A stretch of 42,852 nucleotides of DNA from a candidate division TA06 bacterium. GTDB taxonomy: Bacteria > Edwardsbacteria > AC1 > EtOH8. The notes beneath the pieces are model-generated. The model was not told the origin of the DNA. It did not search any database and saw only the letters and a list, made by a program, of their open reading frames with translations. Positions 33,093-42,726 of this stretch are shown piece by piece. The translations under genes were made by a program, and so were the position numbers. The stretch lies in assembly GCA_016208585.1 (NCBI GenBank), contig JACQXR010000111.1, positions 1-42,852 of the forward strand. Direction: 5' to 3'. The stretch's first letter is position 1, and each line of letters begins with the position of its first letter.

Positions 33093-33742
33093 TTTCCTTC
33101 CTCCGCTTTCTCTTTGAAGAGAAAGCTTCAAAGTCCTCCACGGGCGGATCCGCTCGTGCCAAAGGCAGACCAGCCTATATGGTTTTACTTGCCCACGGCC
33201 CCGCTGTAAGCGGAGCCTCGCCGTCCTCCTTCGTTCCCACTACGGGGGGCAGGTCGGCGGGGCGTGGTGGTGGCCGGCTATAGGGACATACTTACGGTGG
33301 CGGAAGAACTTTCGCTCAGCGCTGCTTTGAAGTCATAATATCCAGCTGCCTGAATTTATTGACCCGAAAATAAGGCATAATACTGGCAACAAATTCTTTA
33401 CCTGACTTTCAGTCGGCTAAAACGGCAGCCTTTGCTAGGCAAGCACCGCTGAAAGCGAACCTGGGACCACTTCCTGCCTGACGACATCCATCCCCAGTAC
33501 GGGAAGGGAGTGAGGCTATGTTTGTCGCCCCGCCTTTAAGCGAAGCGGCTATACTTCAGCCCCGATAAAGCCCCGCCTTGGCGGGGCCGGGGCGTATGCC
33601 TTGCTTTCCGCGCAGCTGGGCTTCGGCGTGAGCTCAGCCGAACGGCGGTAAAGACTTCTTGGCATACTTTATTAGTCATAAGAAAGTATGATAAAGAAAA
33701 TAGCAGAGCGTCTTTCGGATAAAACTTTGAACCAGTACATCA
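33093..33742. other. Intergenic region rich in small palindromes
   Basis: About 650 bases between convergent nrdG and metH with no convincing gene. Inverted repeats include GCTTTCTCTT/AAGAGAAAGC (33105-33126), GCCCCGCC/GGCGGGGC (33570-33587) and CATACTTT/AAAGTATG (33663-33690). None has a T tract. An open frame that overlaps nrdG and reads into this region has low-complexity sequence and is not accepted. Confidence 0.5.
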
Positions 33743-33776
33743 AAATAAAAGCCGCCCCTTTGACGGGGGCAGCTTT
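33743..33776 (-). terminator. Intrinsic terminator of metF-metH
   Basis: On the minus strand AAAGCTGCCCC and GGGGCGGCTTT form a stem (with a G-U pair) followed by TATTTTG, 20 bases after the metH stop. Confidence 0.8.
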
Positions 33777-33796
33777 CTTGTCGCCGGTTTATAGGT

Positions 33797-36700
33797 CTAA
33801 CCCTTGTTGAAGATGATGGCGCTGGTGGAGAACTCCGGATCCATCTGGTGCGATTCGCTTAAAGCCACTTTTATCCTTTTTGGTTTCAGCACTGAAAATA
33901 TCTTTTCCTGCTGGGAAAGTTTTGGCCAGACCGGGTAGCCGGGGCTGAGTCTGATAGTATTTTTCCATCCCGCCAGTTTGTTTACTTTGGCGTTGCTCCA
34001 TTTGGCCAGGGCCTCGGTCAGCTCGGCGGCCAGGCCGTGCAGCAAAAATTCCTTCTGCACTTTTCCGTCTTGGTTGAACTTGCGGCAGCGCTTGCTGACT
34101 TTTTTGCCCAGGGTCACTAACTGCAGGACCACGGTCAGTTCTTCTTGGGAACCGGAAGGCCAGCTGTCGCGGATCTTGTCCGAAAAAGTTAAAGTCATCC
34201 ATTCCTTCTTGGACTTGGGCTTTAAAATTACCAGCTGCGAACCCTTCCATCTGGCCCGGTAAAACCCGTAAACGGTCTTGGGTCTAAGTATGTCCTTTTT
34301 AATGGCCATCTCCCAAAGCTCGTTGAAGGCGGTCTCGGCTGAACTTGTCTGCCGTTCGGCCTTAGTTTTGTCTGCTTTCCCCGAGACCATCTGCCAGCGC
34401 GACTGGTACAAGGCCCGGCGGTTCAGATGATCCAGCAGAAGGTGGAGGGGGATTTTTTTCTCTATCTTGCTTCCCTCAAAGGGGAGTTTTTGTTTGGCCG
34501 GCCTCTTAACCGACAGTTCTCGGGGGCGTTTGAAGGGGGCTTCTTTGCCGGGTGAAGCAGGTTTAAAAGGTTTAGTAGGTTGAAGAGGTATTTTGAGAGT
34601 CAGCTTGTTGTTTTCCACAGGCTGCGGGATAGCCTCTGTCTCCGAGGGTTTGGCCGGGGTGGTAAGCTGCTGCATCACTTTAAACCCGTCCATAGCGTCC
34701 TTGGCGTAATGGACCGCCGGGTAAAGCGGGCGCATGGTCTTTTCCAGGTAATCGGAGCTCAAAGCCGCGCCGCCGCAGATCACTGGCAGGCTTAAGCCCT
34801 GGGCCTTGAAAACCTCAAGATACTCGGTCATGGCCTTGACCGATTCCACCAGCAGGCCGGAAAGCCCCACGGCGGTGGGTTGATGCTCCTTGACGGCATT
34901 GATGATCTGCTCGGCGCTCTGCTTGACTCCCAGGTTGATCACCTTGAAGCCGTTGGCCTCCAGGATCATGGCCACTAAGTTCTTGCCGATGTCGTGGATG
35001 TCGCCCCGGACCGTGGCCAGCACTATGGAACCGCGGGCTTCGTTCTTCTTTTTCCCCAGCATTGGTTTCAGGAAATCCGAGGCGCTGCGCATCACCTCGG
35101 CCGAGCGCAGCACAAAGGGCAGCTGCAGCTTGCCCTGGCCGAACAATTTTCCTACCTTATCCATGGCCGGGAGCAGGTCTTCCCGGATGATGTAAAGGGG
35201 AGTCTCTTCCTTCAGCAGGGCCTTCAGGGTCTGCTCCAATCCCTGGCTGTCGCCCGACAGCACGTGCTGTTCCAGCCGCTGGGCCGGGGGCACAAAATTC
35301 TGGTGAGCCACGCTTTCCTCCCCGATCTTGTGATGGGAGAAGAAGGCCAGCAAAGACTCCAAAGGCGGCTTGGACCCGGACTGCCGGTTTAGTAGCAGGT
35401 CGTCGCAGAGCTTTACCAGCTGGGGCGGGATCAGGTGCAGGGGCATGATGCGCCCGGCGTGCATGATGGCGGCGTCCAGGCCCTTTTCAATGGCCCGGCG
35501 CAGGAAAACAGAATTCAAGGACTTGCGGGCCTGGGGCGACAGACCGTAGGAGACGTTGCTTATTCCCAGGATGGTGTGGGAACTGGGGAATAGGGATTTA
35601 ATCTTTGTGATGGCGTCTAAAGTCTCTTTGGCAGAGGGTTTTAATGATTCGTCCCCGGAACCCAGGCTGAAGGTCAGAAAGTCGAACAGCAGGTCCTGCT
35701 CGGACAATCCGCATTCAATGGCCATCTGGTAAAGGCGCTGGGCGGCGGCAATCTTCCGGTCCGCGGTGGAAGCCATGCCCTGCTCGTCTATGGTCAGGCA
35801 GACTACCGCCGCGCCGTACTGCCGGCAAAGCTCGAATGTCTCCCTGGCCCTTTTCCCCCCGTCCTCCAGATTGACCGAGTTGACGAGACAGCGCCCGGCC
35901 AGTCGCTTCAAGGCTTCCTCCACCGCTTGAGGGCTGGTGGAGTCTATCATCACTGGGAGCTGCAGCCGGGTGTTGAGCCTGGAACAAAAGACCTGGTAGT
36001 CCAAAACCTCCGGCCGCCCGGCCGCCGCCAATGAAAGATCTATGGCATGGGACTGCTCGGCCTGCTGTTCCAGGGCCGCTTTCATCATGCCTTCGTAGTC
36101 GTCCTTCTGCAGGCATTCCCTAAAAAGTTTGCTGCCCGTCACATTGGTCCGTTCACCGATGATCAGCGGCTTGGGCTCGGTCTTTATATCCTGGGCCTGA
36201 TAGAGCGAGGAAATGCGGGCCGTTCTTGTTTCCAAGGGCTTCCGGGCCGGGATATCTTTTAAGGCCAAGGCCAGTTCCCGGATATGCCCGGGGGTGGTGC
36301 CGCAGCAGCCGCCGGCGATGTTCAATCCCACCGCAGAGGCGAAGTTTTTCATCTGCCCGGCAAAATCTTTGGGTGCCAGGTCGTAAACTGTCCGGCCGTC
36401 AACCAATTTGGGCAGGCCGGCGTTGGGCATCAAAAATAAAAGTTTTGATGAATGCCGGGCCAGGTAGTAGACCGCCTCAGTCAGCCCTTTAGGCCCCAGG
36501 CTGCAGTTGATCCCGATGGCGGCCAGGGGCAAGGGTTCCAGCGCGGCCAGCGCCGCTGCGATGTCGCTGCCCAAAAGGATCCGGCCGCTCTGGTTGATGG
36601 TCACCGAGCCGATGATGGGCCGGAACTGATCTTGTTCTTTGAGCGTCCGGTCAATCGCTATTACCGCAGCCTTGAGTTGGAGCAGGTCCTGGCAGGTCTC

Positions 36701-37180
36701 CACTATAAAGCAGTCGGCTCCGCCAGCCAGCAACCCCTGGGCCTGGGGCAAATAACTCTGCACTAATTCGTCGAATGATATCTGTCCCAGACCGGGCAGG
36801 CGGGAGCCAGGCCCCAGGGAGCCGGCCACGCACCTGGGATCATCTGATTTTGAGAATTCACCGGCCGCCTGCTTAGCCAACTGGGCCGCTTCCCGGTTCA
36901 ACTCAAAACATTTTTCGGCCAGACCGTGTTCGGCCAGGATGTGCCGGGCCCCGCCGAAACTGTCGGTCTCGATGATCTGGGCGCCGGCCGCCAGATAATC
37001 TTTATGGATATTTAAGATGACCTCGGGCCGGGAGAGACATAAAAACTCATGGCAGCCTGGATGGCCGCCGTAATCCTCGTCCTTTAAGCCGACCGCAAAA
37101 AGCTGGCTGCCCATGCCGCCGTCCATTATCAGGATCCTTTGGCGGGAGTTTTCCAGAAAGCCTTCCGGGTTCTGTTTCAT
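33797..37180 (-). CDS. metH: Cobalamin-dependent methionine synthase
   Basis: 1127 residues, all four MetH modules. Homocysteine domain (about 1-310) with zinc ligands C226 in GINCSLGP and C292/C293 in GGCCGTTP. Methyltetrahydrofolate domain (about 335-600) opening IIGERTNVTGS. Cap and B12 domain (about 640-845) with the axial-ligand motif GDIHDIGKN, His729. A Pro/Lys-rich linker (about 845-905) leads to the reactivation domain, which has RLSPGYP (1077-1083) and a late S-E-S-H-Q-M-D-P stretch. It methylates homocysteine using methyl-THF made by MetF, whose gene overlaps by four bases upstream. Reactivation uses SAM and reduced flavodoxin. Slightly shorter than the E. coli enzyme (about 1227). 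Confidence 0.95.
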   Translation of the reverse strand: MKQNPEGFLENSRQRILIMDGGMGSQLFAVGLKDEDYGGHPGCHEFLCLSRPEVILNIHKDYLAAGAQIIETDSFGGARHILAEHGLAEKCFELNREAAQLAKQAAGEFSKSDDPRCVAGSLGPGSRLPGLGQISFDELVQSYLPQAQGLLAGGADCFIVETCQDLLQLKAAVIAIDRTLKEQDQFRPIIGSVTINQSGRILLGSDIAAALAALEPLPLAAIGINCSLGPKGLTEAVYYLARHSSKLLFLMPNAGLPKLVDGRTVYDLAPKDFAGQMKNFASAVGLNIAGGCCGTTPGHIRELALALKDIPARKPLETRTARISSLYQAQDIKTEPKPLIIGERTNVTGSKLFRECLQKDDYEGMMKAALEQQAEQSHAIDLSLAAAGRPEVLDYQVFCSRLNTRLQLPVMIDSTSPQAVEEALKRLAGRCLVNSVNLEDGGKRARETFELCRQYGAAVVCLTIDEQGMASTADRKIAAAQRLYQMAIECGLSEQDLLFDFLTFSLGSGDESLKPSAKETLDAITKIKSLFPSSHTILGISNVSYGLSPQARKSLNSVFLRRAIEKGLDAAIMHAGRIMPLHLIPPQLVKLCDDLLLNRQSGSKPPLESLLAFFSHHKIGEESVAHQNFVPPAQRLEQHVLSGDSQGLEQTLKALLKEETPLYIIREDLLPAMDKVGKLFGQGKLQLPFVLRSAEVMRSASDFLKPMLGKKKNEARGSIVLATVRGDIHDIGKNLVAMILEANGFKVINLGVKQSAEQIINAVKEHQPTAVGLSGLLVESVKAMTEYLEVFKAQGLSLPVICGGAALSSDYLEKTMRPLYPAVHYAKDAMDGFKVMQQLTTPAKPSETEAIPQPVENNKLTLKIPLQPTKPFKPASPGKEAPFKRPRELSVKRPAKQKLPFEGSKIEKKIPLHLLLDHLNRRALYQSRWQMVSGKADKTKAERQTSSAETAFNELWEMAIKKDILRPKTVYGFYRARWKGSQLVILKPKSKKEWMTLTFSDKIRDSWPSGSQEELTVVLQLVTLGKKVSKRCRKFNQDGKVQKEFLLHGLAAELTEALAKWSNAKVNKLAGWKNTIRLSPGYPVWPKLSQQEKIFSVLKPKRIKVALSESHQMDPEFSTSAIIFNKG

Positions 37181-38139
37181 ATTATCCCTTTTTGTTTCAG
37201 ATTGGAAAGCACTCCGGCCACGGCCTGGCCCTTGCCCATGGTGTAAAAATGGAGGCAGGGGACCTTCTGTTCATACAACCCGGCGCAGAGCCCAGTGGCA
37301 AAATCCACTCCGGCCCAGCGGGCCGAGGCCGGATCAGGCGCGCTCAATATCCGCTCCACCAAGCCTTGAGGCAGGTTGACGTGGAAGTCGCGGGGGATGG
37401 CGGTCAGCTGGCGGGGGCTGGCGATGACCTTGACGCCGGGGATCACCGGAACGTTGATGCCCTCGGCCCGCACCCGGTCCAGGTAGTTCTTGAATATTTC
37501 GGCCGAGAAAACCATCTGGGTGATGATGTAAGAGGCGCCGCGGGCGATCTTCTCCTTCAAATGCCTGATGTCCTCGTCCAGATTGGGGGCCTCGTAATGT
37601 TTTTCGGGGTAGCCGGCCACCCCAATGCAGAAGTTGGTGGGGTCGGCCACGTCCAGCTCTTCCAGGTATTTTCCCTTATTAAGATTGGCTACCTGCTCCA
37701 CTAATTCCGAGGCGTAGCGGTGGCCGTCTTTCTCCGGCTCAAACTCGCCGATGCCCGGCGGGGGATCGCCCCGCAGCGCAAACAGGTTGGTGAAGCCCAA
37801 ATAATGGAAGTCTATCAGCGCGTCCTCGGTCTCGTATTTGTTGAACCCGCCGCAGATCAGGTGGGGCACGGTCTCGATCTGGTACTTGTTGGCCAGGGCC
37901 GCGCAGATGCCCACGGTGCCAGGCTTCTTGCGGCGGGGGATCTTTTTGATGACCTCGTCCACTTCCTCGTAGACGATGCTCTGCTGGTGGTAGGTGACAT
38001 TGATGAACGAGGGGTTGTAGGGCTTGAGCAGATCCACCGCTTGGTAGATGCTCTGGATGCTGTGGCCTTTTTCGGGCGGGGTGATCTCCAGGGAAACCAG
38101 GGTCTTTTTGCGGTTCTGCAGGTATTCGGTGATGTGCAT
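37177..38139 (-). CDS. metF: Methylenetetrahydrofolate reductase
   Basis: Flavoprotein that makes 5-methyl-THF for MetH. I start it at 38139 (MHITEYLQNRKKTLVSLEITPP), giving 320 residues; the frame also opens at a TTG at 38160. Family features: SLEITPPEKG near the N-terminus, YHQQS, LFALRGDPPP (FAD/folate region), and AGYPEKH with a following ASYIITQMVFSAEIF. The stop overlaps the metH start as ATGA, so the two are translationally coupled. No SAM riboswitch was recognised upstream; a pair of direct repeats lies there instead. Confidence 0.93.
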   Translation of the reverse strand: MHITEYLQNRKKTLVSLEITPPEKGHSIQSIYQAVDLLKPYNPSFINVTYHQQSIVYEEVDEVIKKIPRRKKPGTVGICAALANKYQIETVPHLICGGFNKYETEDALIDFHYLGFTNLFALRGDPPPGIGEFEPEKDGHRYASELVEQVANLNKGKYLEELDVADPTNFCIGVAGYPEKHYEAPNLDEDIRHLKEKIARGASYIITQMVFSAEIFKNYLDRVRAEGINVPVIPGVKVIASPRQLTAIPRDFHVNLPQGLVERILSAPDPASARWAGVDFATGLCAGLYEQKVPCLHFYTMGKGQAVAGVLSNLKQKGII

Positions 38140-38220
38140 TGTTATTTGATAAGCTCTCAAGTGGTTTAGGGGGATTACCTTTATAAGGAAGGCAGGAATA
38201 CAGGAAGGATAGTTGAATTT

Positions 38221-38248
38221 GTGCTACGAATTATAAAATCGTGCTACG
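38221..38248. repeat. Direct repeat GTGCTACG, 20-base period, upstream of metF
   Basis: GTGCTACG at 38221-38228 and 38241-38248. Two turns of the helix apart on the same face, about 80-100 bases before the metF start, it is a plausible regulator-binding site; no factor is known. Confidence 0.4.
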
Positions 38249-38272
38249 GTCTATGCGGAAATAAAAGGCAAG

Positions 38273-38767
38273 TTACTTGCTATTGTCAAACCGATGGATT
38301 GGTCCATGCCAACCGCCGCAACCATTAGACAAGTCTTCAAAATTACCTTGTGTGTAGTCTGAAATAATTTTACGCCAAAATGCCTGGGCCGGTTTGTTTT
38401 CTTTGCCCACGGCTATTTCCCAAGTGCCGTGAAACTTATCTAACAGACAAAACGCGGCTTGTTTACTTATTCCGGTAAGACGATATTTTTTCAAAATAAA
38501 GAATTCAGCCATGCTGTAATCTACATGTTTCCCCGAATTGCTATGCTGGTTAATTAATGCAAAACCAGCCAAGTTCTCGTTAACTTTAAAAAGAAACGGA
38601 AAGCGTCCTTTTTCTATCCAGTAGTGATCCAGGTAATTGTAATTAAACAAACCGTGGGCGTCTAAAGGGATAGGCTCATATTCCGTTAAATCATACAAAT
38701 ACAATTGCATTAAATTCCGAATGATTGGTTTGTCGGAAAGAGAAGCTTCAACTATGTCAACTTGCAT
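38273..38767 (-). CDS. GNAT-like acetyltransferase
   Basis: 164 residues resembling predicted GNAT acetyltransferases: an N-terminal VEASLSDKPIIRNLMQLYLYDLTEYE helix, a central MAEFFILKKYRLTGISKQAAFCLLD that fits the acetyl-CoA site (R-x-x-G-I/G), and KENKPAQAFWRKI near the C-terminus, the usual N-x-x-A-x-x-F-(W/Y) motif. AGGGA precedes the start. It has its own promoter and is AT-rich compared with its neighbours, so probably recently gained. The substrate is unknown. Confidence 0.75.
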   Translation of the reverse strand: MQVDIVEASLSDKPIIRNLMQLYLYDLTEYEPIPLDAHGLFNYNYLDHYWIEKGRFPFLFKVNENLAGFALINQHSNSGKHVDYSMAEFFILKKYRLTGISKQAAFCLLDKFHGTWEIAVGKENKPAQAFWRKIISDYTQGNFEDLSNGCGGWHGPIHRFDNSK

Positions 38768-38864
38768 AAGGAATTCCCTATGTAAATGTTTTGTCCCGTT
38801 TTGGAGAGAAAAAAAATAATGAAAACTGAAACAGCCCAGAAAAGGCTCCGCCGTATAATTCTTA

Positions 38865-38894
38865 ATGATATAATATAGCTTTCGGCTATGTCAA
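38865..38894 (-). promoter_or_regulatory. Sigma70-type promoter of the GNAT-like gene
   Basis: On the minus strand TTGACA (38894-38889), an 18-base spacer and TATCAT (38870-38865), about 100 bases ahead of the start codon. Confidence 0.7.
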
Positions 38895-39013
38895 GCATAA
38901 AATGAGCTTTGGGTGGGCTTTTTGGGGTTAAATTGGGGGTAATGCGGCAATTTCCGATTATTTACAGGTTTTGTATGATTTTTTAATTGTAAAATTTTAA
39001 TTGTTAAAACATC

Positions 39014-39043
39014 TTGACATTTATGCTGTAAATATTATATAAT
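39014..39043 (+). promoter_or_regulatory. Consensus sigma70-type promoter of the str operon
   Basis: TTGACA at 39014-39019, an 18-base spacer and TATAAT at 39038-39043: both hexamers perfect, with A/T-rich tracts upstream like an UP element. Predicted transcription start near 39050, leaving a leader of about 110 bases. The rest of the 38768-39162 gap holds no gene. Confidence 0.85.
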
Positions 39044-39084
39044 TAACATTTCAGTCTTTTACAAAAATTTTTGACAAAATATTT

Positions 39085-39112
39085 CCGTTTTCGTCGCGGC
39101 GATGAAAACCGG
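39085..39112 (+). promoter_or_regulatory. Hairpin in the rpsL leader
   Basis: CCGTTTTCGTCGC pairs with GCGATGAAAACCGG (one bulge, small loop), then GGTGTTTTTGTCTTT follows after eight bases. It may be an attenuator or a ribosomal-protein target; the T-rich stretch begins too far from the stem for a standard terminator. Confidence 0.4.
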
Positions 39113-39162
39113 ACGGGGGTGTTTTTGTCTTTAAAAATTACCTTATAGGGCAAGGAGAATTA

Positions 39163-39549
39163 ATGCCAACCATCAGCCAACTGATCCGCAGCGGGCGCAA
39201 TTCCAAACGCAAGAAGACCAAGGCCCCGGCCTTGAATTCCTGCCCCCAGCGCAAGGGCGTGTGCCTCCGGGTCTACACCACCACCCCTAAAAAGCCCAAC
39301 TCGGCTTTGCGCAAGGTGGCCAAGGTTCGCCTGACCAACGGATTCGAGATCCTGTCCTACATCCCGGGCGAGGGGCACAACCTGCAGGAGCACTCCATCG
39401 TCATGGTGCGGGGCGGCCGCGTCAAGGACCTGCCCGGCGTGCGCTATCACATCGTGCGCGGCACCCTGGATACCTCCGGGGTGGAGGGCCGCAAGAAGAG
39501 CCGCTCGCTGTACGGCGCCAAACGGGTCAAGGCCGGCGCCAAGAAGTAA
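39163..39549 (+). CDS. rpsL: 30S ribosomal protein S12
   Basis: 128 residues; part of the decoding centre. [34 protein letters not shown] and [11 protein letters not shown] are diagnostic. The lysines tied to streptomycin sensitivity are unchanged (K43 in TPKKPNS and K88 in GGRVKDLPG), with D89 present. AAGGAG precedes the start. Confidence 0.98.
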   Translation: MPTISQLIRSGRNSKRKKTKAPALNSCPQRKGVCLRVYTTTPKKPNSALRKVAKVRLTNGFEILSYIPGEGHNLQEHSIVMVRGGRVKDLPGVRYHIVRGTLDTSGVEGRKKSRSLYGAKRVKAGAKK

Positions 39550-39701
39550 CCTGCCTCAGCCACAGAGACACCCTTCAATTCATCAGGATAAACTCCGGCA
39601 CAGAGGTGCTTCCAAATGCGAATCGTGAATTGTAAATCGTGAAATGTGGCTCCCCGGTAAAAAATCCAAATAGAAATCAGAATATTAGGAACTGATATAA
39701 A

Positions 39702-40172
39702 ATGCCAAGAAGAAAAAGAGTCATCAAACGCGAGGTCCTGCCGGATCCCAAATACCACGATACCATGGTCACCATCTTCATCAACAACATCATGAAGTGC
39801 GGGAAGAAGAGCGTGGCCGAGAAGATCTTCTACCAGGCGGTGGAGCTGGTGGAACAGAAGCTGAAGCTTCCGGGGATCGACGTCTTCAAGCAGGCCCTGA
39901 ACAACATCAAGCCGGTGCTGGAGGTCAAGCCTCGCCGGGTGGGCGGCGCCACCTACCAGGTGCCGATTGAGGTCAAGCCCGAACGGCGCACCGCCCTGGC
40001 CATCCGCTGGATGATCGCCGCGGCCAAGGCCCGCTCCGAAAAGACCATGCGCGATCGCCTGGCCGGGGAGATCATGTCGGCCAACAAGAACGAGGGCGGG
40101 GCCGTCAAAAAGAAGGAAGACACCCACAAGATGGCCGAGGCCAACAAGGCTTTCAGCCACTACCGGTTCTAA
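39702..40172 (+). CDS. rpsG: 30S ribosomal protein S7
   Basis: 156 residues; binds 16S rRNA and nucleates the 30S head. [53 protein letters not shown] and [13 protein letters not shown] are characteristic. It follows rpsL after 152 bases that contain two AATCGTGA repeats typical of short intergenic repeats. Confidence 0.98.
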   Translation: MPRRKRVIKREVLPDPKYHDTMVTIFINNIMKCGKKSVAEKIFYQAVELVEQKLKLPGIDVFKQALNNIKPVLEVKPRRVGGATYQVPIEVKPERRTALAIRWMIAAAKARSEKTMRDRLAGEIMSANKNEGGAVKKKEDTHKMAEANKAFSHYRF

Positions 40173-40587
40173 AGCCCGACCTGTACCGAGACTGCACCAG
40201 GGATTTTTAACGGACACTGACTGCGACAGGCTCAGTCGAACGAATTACACTGACATTGCTTTGACATTGGCTTCACCCCAAGTTTATTACCAATAACAAA
40301 ACGTTATAAAATCATTTCCCGCAGTGTTTGTTCGCTTACGCTTCTTGCTTGCCTTCCCTTGGGGGCCATAGCTTTAGCGAAGGTATCAGTGTCTAAAAAG
40401 TACCGGATCCCGTTCGGATGAAAAAAGATTTTTGACTTTTAAAAAAATTAAGATTTGTAAAATGAGAAACCTGACGCCATTTGTAATTCCCGACGAAAAA
40501 AGATAACTTTCAGCCCGCCGCCTTCCTTCAGGCGTTGGTTGAAGGGATGGCGGACGGTTAAAGGCAGAAAGTAAAGTTGGAATACAG
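40173..40587. other. Intergenic leader between rpsG and fusA
   Basis: 415 bases, unusually long for the str operon. It contains a CAGTGT/ACACTG-type repeat region (40212-40255), the GACAGGCTCAGTCGAAC palindrome-like phrase, an AT-rich stretch with TTGACT (40432) but no good -10, a hairpin CCGCC...CCTTC...GAAGG...GGCGG (40515-40553), and a lone unit related to the 13-bp minisatellite near 40561. No gene seen. Confidence 0.5.
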
Positions 40588-42666
40588 ATGACCCAGGCTT
40601 CTTCGTTAAATAAGACCAGGAACATCGGCATCATGGCCCATATCGATGCCGGTAAGACCACCACCACCGAGAGGATCCTGTTCTACACCGGCAAGGTGCA
40701 CCGGATCGGCGAGGTCCACGACGGCGCCGCCACCATGGATTGGATGGAGCAGGAGAAGGAACGCGGCATCACCATCACTTCGGCCGCCACCACCTGCGCC
40801 TGGAACGGGCACCGCATCAACATCATCGACACCCCGGGCCACGTGGACTTTACGGTGGAAGTGGAACGCTCTTTAAGGATTTTAGACGGGGCCGTGACCC
40901 TGTTCTGCGCGGTAGGCGGCGTGGAGCCGCAGTCGGAGACGGTCTGGCGCCAGGCCGACCGCTATCATATTCCCCGGATCGCTTTCATCAATAAAATGGA
41001 CCGGGTGGGAGCCGATTTTGACGACGCGGTGGGGATGATGCGGGAACGGCTGGCCGCCAAGGCGGTGCCCATCCAGATGCCTTTAGGCAGCGGCGAGACT
41101 TTTTGCGGCGCGGTGGACCTGGTCAAAATGCAGGCGGTGAGCTACAGTGGCGTCGAGGGCGAAGAGCCAAAACCTGGCCCCATCCCCGAAGAACATCAGG
41201 CCCAGGCCCGGGCCGCCCATAATTTCCTGGTGGAACAGGTGGCCGAGTACAACGAAGAGGCGCTCAACCTGTATGTAGACGGGAAGCCCATCCCGGCACA
41301 GCTCCTGATGAAGGCCATCCGCCGGGGGACCCTGGACATAAAAATTTTCCCGGTGCTGTGCGGGTCGGCCTTCAAGAACAAAGGGGTGCAGCCTCTTTTA
41401 GACGCGGTAGTGGATTACCTGCCGGCCCCCACCGACCTGCCTCCGATCTCCGGACTGAATCCGGACACCGGCCAGCGCGAAGAACGTCACGACGACTCGA
41501 CCGAACCCCTGGCGGCGCTGGTCTTCAAGATTGCCGCCGATCCCTACGTGGGAAAGATTTCATATATCCGCATTTACTCCGGCGCCATCGAAGCCGGCCA
41601 GGCGGTGTATAACAGCAACCTCGGCAAGCACGAGCGGATCAGCCGCCTGCTTTTAATGCATGCCAACAAACGGGAGGACGTGGACAAATTAGAGGCCGGA
41701 GACATCGCGGCCGCGGTGGGTTTGAGGGACAGCAAGACCGGCCACACCCTGTGCGAAAAAAAACATCCCATCATTTTGGAATCAATGAAATTTCCCGATC
41801 CGGTGATTTCGGTGGCCCTGGAGCCCAAGTCCAAAGCCGATGAAGATAAATTAGGCAACGCTCTTTCAAAATTATCCGAGGAAGACCCCACCTTCAAGGT
41901 CAAGACCGATGAGGAGACCGGACAGACCATCATCTCCGGCATGGGCGAGCTGCACCTGGAGATCATCGTAGACCGGATGCTGCGGGAATTTTCGGTGCAG
42001 GCCAACGTGGGCAAGCCCCAGGTCAGCTACCGCGAGACCGTCCGCAAAAAGGCCAAGGCCGTGGGCAAGTTCATCCGCCAGAGCGGCGGCCGGGGGCAGT
42101 ACGGGCACGTGGAGATTATACTGGAACCCCAACAGCCGGGCCTGGGTTTCGAATTTTCCAACGATATCATCGGCGGCGCCATCCCCAAAGAATACATCAA
42201 CTCGGTGGAGAAGGGGGTCAAGGAAGCCCTGGAGGCCGGGATCCTGGCCGGGTATCCGGTGGTGGACGTCAAAGTATCGCTGATAGACGGCTCCTATCAC
42301 GAAGTGGACTCCTCGGACATCGCCTTCAAGGCCGCCGGCTCGCTAGCCGTCAACGAGGCCCTGCGCAAGGCCGGCTCGGTGCTTCTGGAGCCGGTGATGA
42401 GCGTGGAAGTAGTGGTCCCGGAACTCTACATGGGCGAGGTGATCGGCGACATCAACGCCCGGCGGGGCAAGATACTGGGATTAGTAAAGCGCAAGGACGC
42501 CCAGGTGATCGCCTCGATGGTCCCGCTGTCCGATATGTTCGAGTATGCCACTAGGCTTAGATCCTTGACCCAGGGTCGGGCCATCTATACCATGCAGTTC
42601 CATCATTACGAAGAAGTTCCCCGCTCAATTTCCGAAGAGATCATGGCTAAAAGCGGCGGGAAATAA
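40588..42666 (+). CDS. fusA: Elongation factor G
   Basis: 692 residues; translocase GTPase. P-loop [13 protein letters not shown] near residue 17, switch-region [19 protein letters not shown] and NKMDRVG are intact. Domains II-V follow, with [14 protein letters not shown] and QYGHVEI in the C-terminal half. Only a weak ribosome site (TTGGAATACAG) precedes ATG 40588. Order rpsL-rpsG-fusA-tuf is the classic str operon. Confidence 0.98.
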   Translation: MTQASSLNKTRNIGIMAHIDAGKTTTTERILFYTGKVHRIGEVHDGAATMDWMEQEKERGITITSAATTCAWNGHRINIIDTPGHVDFTVEVERSLRILDGAVTLFCAVGGVEPQSETVWRQADRYHIPRIAFINKMDRVGADFDDAVGMMRERLAAKAVPIQMPLGSGETFCGAVDLVKMQAVSYSGVEGEEPKPGPIPEEHQAQARAAHNFLVEQVAEYNEEALNLYVDGKPIPAQLLMKAIRRGTLDIKIFPVLCGSAFKNKGVQPLLDAVVDYLPAPTDLPPISGLNPDTGQREERHDDSTEPLAALVFKIAADPYVGKISYIRIYSGAIEAGQAVYNSNLGKHERISRLLLMHANKREDVDKLEAGDIAAAVGLRDSKTGHTLCEKKHPIILESMKFPDPVISVALEPKSKADEDKLGNALSKLSEEDPTFKVKTDEETGQTIISGMGELHLEIIVDRMLREFSVQANVGKPQVSYRETVRKKAKAVGKFIRQSGGRGQYGHVEIILEPQQPGLGFEFSNDIIGGAIPKEYINSVEKGVKEALEAGILAGYPVVDVKVSLIDGSYHEVDSSDIAFKAAGSLAVNEALRKAGSVLLEPVMSVEVVVPELYMGEVIGDINARRGKILGLVKRKDAQVIASMVPLSDMFEYATRLRSLTQGRAIYTMQFHHYEEVPRSISEEIMAKSGGK

Positions 42667-42726
42667 AACCCCGGCACGATAATCATAACCCAAGATTTCA
42701 AAATCCCAAATATAGGAGAAACCATC

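Noticed and set aside
32927-33283. 118-codon open frame starting inside nrdG and running into the intergenic region
   Set aside because: Wrong frame over nrdG, low-complexity end (SSTGGSARAKG, GRSAGRGGG), no ribosome site.
40432-40463. Internal promoter before fusA (TTGACT)
   Set aside because: No acceptable -10 hexamer at 16-18 bases.
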